8,322 bases of DNA from Candidatus Adiutrix sp. GTDB taxonomy: Bacteria; Desulfobacterota; Desulfarculia; Adiutricales; Adiutricaceae. Position numbers and translations under genes: made by a program. Within the stretch, counting starts at the first letter, position 1. The number at the start of each line of letters is the position of its first letter. The notes beneath the pieces are model-generated. The model was not told where the DNA came from. It was given only the letters and a program-made list of their open reading frames with translations, and did not search any database. This document shows positions 7,887 to 8,322 of the stretch, piece after piece. The DNA is taken from NCBI GenBank assembly GCA_031283395.1, contig JAITBV010000145.1, positions 1 through 8,322 on the forward strand. Reading direction: 5' to 3'.

Positions 7887-8322
7887 ACATCCTCGCCTAA
7901 CTCCAGCACTCGCTGGAAATAGCCATCGCGGTTCATGAGTTCCGCCGGGGTGCCCTGATCTGTCACCCGGCCCTTTTCCAGCACCACGACCCAATCGGCG
8001 GCCAGGAGGCTGGTGAGGCGGTGGCTGATGATGAGCCCGCCCCGTCCCCGCCTGAGAGCCAGAAGCCCGCTCATTATCTGGGCTTCGACCTCCGCGTCCA
8101 CAGCCGACAGGGGGTCGTCCATGATCAGATAAGGCGGGTCGGGCAGGAGGGCCCGGGCCAGGGCCAGGCGCTGTTTTTGCCCGCCGGAGAGAGTCAGACC
8201 TCTCTCCCCCACCAGGGTTTGAAGCCCGTCCGGGAAAATTTTCAAATCTTCGCTTAAGCCTGCGGCCACGGCCGCGGCCATCACCTCGGCCTCCAGAGCT
8301 CCGGGCCGGCCGAAGGCCACGT
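7883..8322 (-). CDS. ABC exporter half-transporter, degenerate-site subunit (MdlA/TM287-like), C-terminal fragment
   Basis: Only the last 146 or so residues of the ATPase domain are in the window; the membrane domain and Walker A lie beyond the right edge. The first complete codons encode VAFGRPGA, matching the NIALGRP-type segment inside ABC exporter ATPase domains, so the GTG at 8320 is an internal codon and not a start. Visible motifs are a canonical signature LSGGQKQR, Walker B YLIMDDPLSAVD and an H-loop ISHRLTS. The residue after the Walker B Asp is Asp (codon 8116-8114) instead of the catalytic Glu, as in the degenerate subunit of MdlAB, TmrAB and TM287/288-type heterodimers. Its stop codon overlaps the start of the next ABC gene by ATGA, implying coupled synthesis of the two subunits in equal amounts. 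Promoter and start are outside the window. Confidence 0.93.
   Translation of the reverse strand, partial: VAFGRPGALEAEVMAAAVAAGLSEDLKIFPDGLQTLVGERGLTLSGGQKQRLALARALLPDPPYLIMDDPLSAVDAEVEAQIMSGLLALRRGRGGLIISHRLTSLLAADWVVVLEKGRVTDQGTPAELMNRDGYFQRVLELGEDV

Noticed and set aside
7887..7994. 36-codon N-terminal extension of the complete ABC subunit
   Set aside because: It lies wholly within the end of the upstream ABC gene in another frame, is rich in Gly/Pro/Arg, and has no exporter features. The ATGA overlap at 7886 with GAGG upstream is the typical start.
8318..8320. GTG at 8320 as the true start of the edge ABC gene
   Set aside because: The residues VAFGRPGA fall inside the ATPase domain, after Walker A and the Q-loop in the family, and the preceding bases (AC) fit a continuing Asn codon. 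The gene is truncated by the window edge.

Overview
The window is a high-GC bacterial chromosomal segment with dense, mostly operon-packed genes. GGC/GCC/CTG/CGG codons dominate, and GTG and TTG are plausible alternative starts. The gene types (a soluble GAF-PAS histidine kinase with an NtrC-type sigma54 activator, a PurA, and a heterodimeric ABC exporter) and the codon style fit a Desulfobacterota/deltaproteobacterial-like Gram-negative. That assignment is an inference from style, not from a marker gene. No phage, transposon, CRISPR or RNA gene was seen.

Left edge (1-265): the first 30 codons of an exonuclease III gene run leftward out of the window from 92. A 173-bp divergent spacer separates it from purA. 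The spacer holds candidate promoters for both directions and a strong GC-rich hairpin.

Rightward block (266-5769): purA (adenylosuccinate synthase), then a cytoplasmic GAF-PAS histidine kinase 3 bp later, then its partner sigma54-dependent response regulator overlapping by ATGA, then a DMT/EamA-type membrane transporter immediately downstream. The spacing suggests one transcriptional unit in which a purine/nitrogen housekeeping enzyme, a complete two-component system and a small-molecule exporter are co-expressed. The kinase signal and the regulator's targets cannot be read from the window.

Leftward block (8322-5778): two ABC half-transporters overlapping by ATGA. The upstream one is truncated by the window edge, so only the C-terminal half of its ATPase domain is visible. 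The second is complete (702 aa). Together they look like a heterodimeric MdlAB/TmrAB/TM287-288-type exporter with one degenerate and one catalytic ATP site. The complete subunit carries an unusual insert of about 115 residues between TM1 and TM2. This block converges on the purA block with only 8 bp between the two stop codons.

I do not see a clearly new multi-gene system. The most interesting points are the TM1-TM2 insert and complementary ATP-site degeneracy of the exporter, the tight linkage of purA to a two-component system, and the extra C-terminal membrane segment of the EamA protein.
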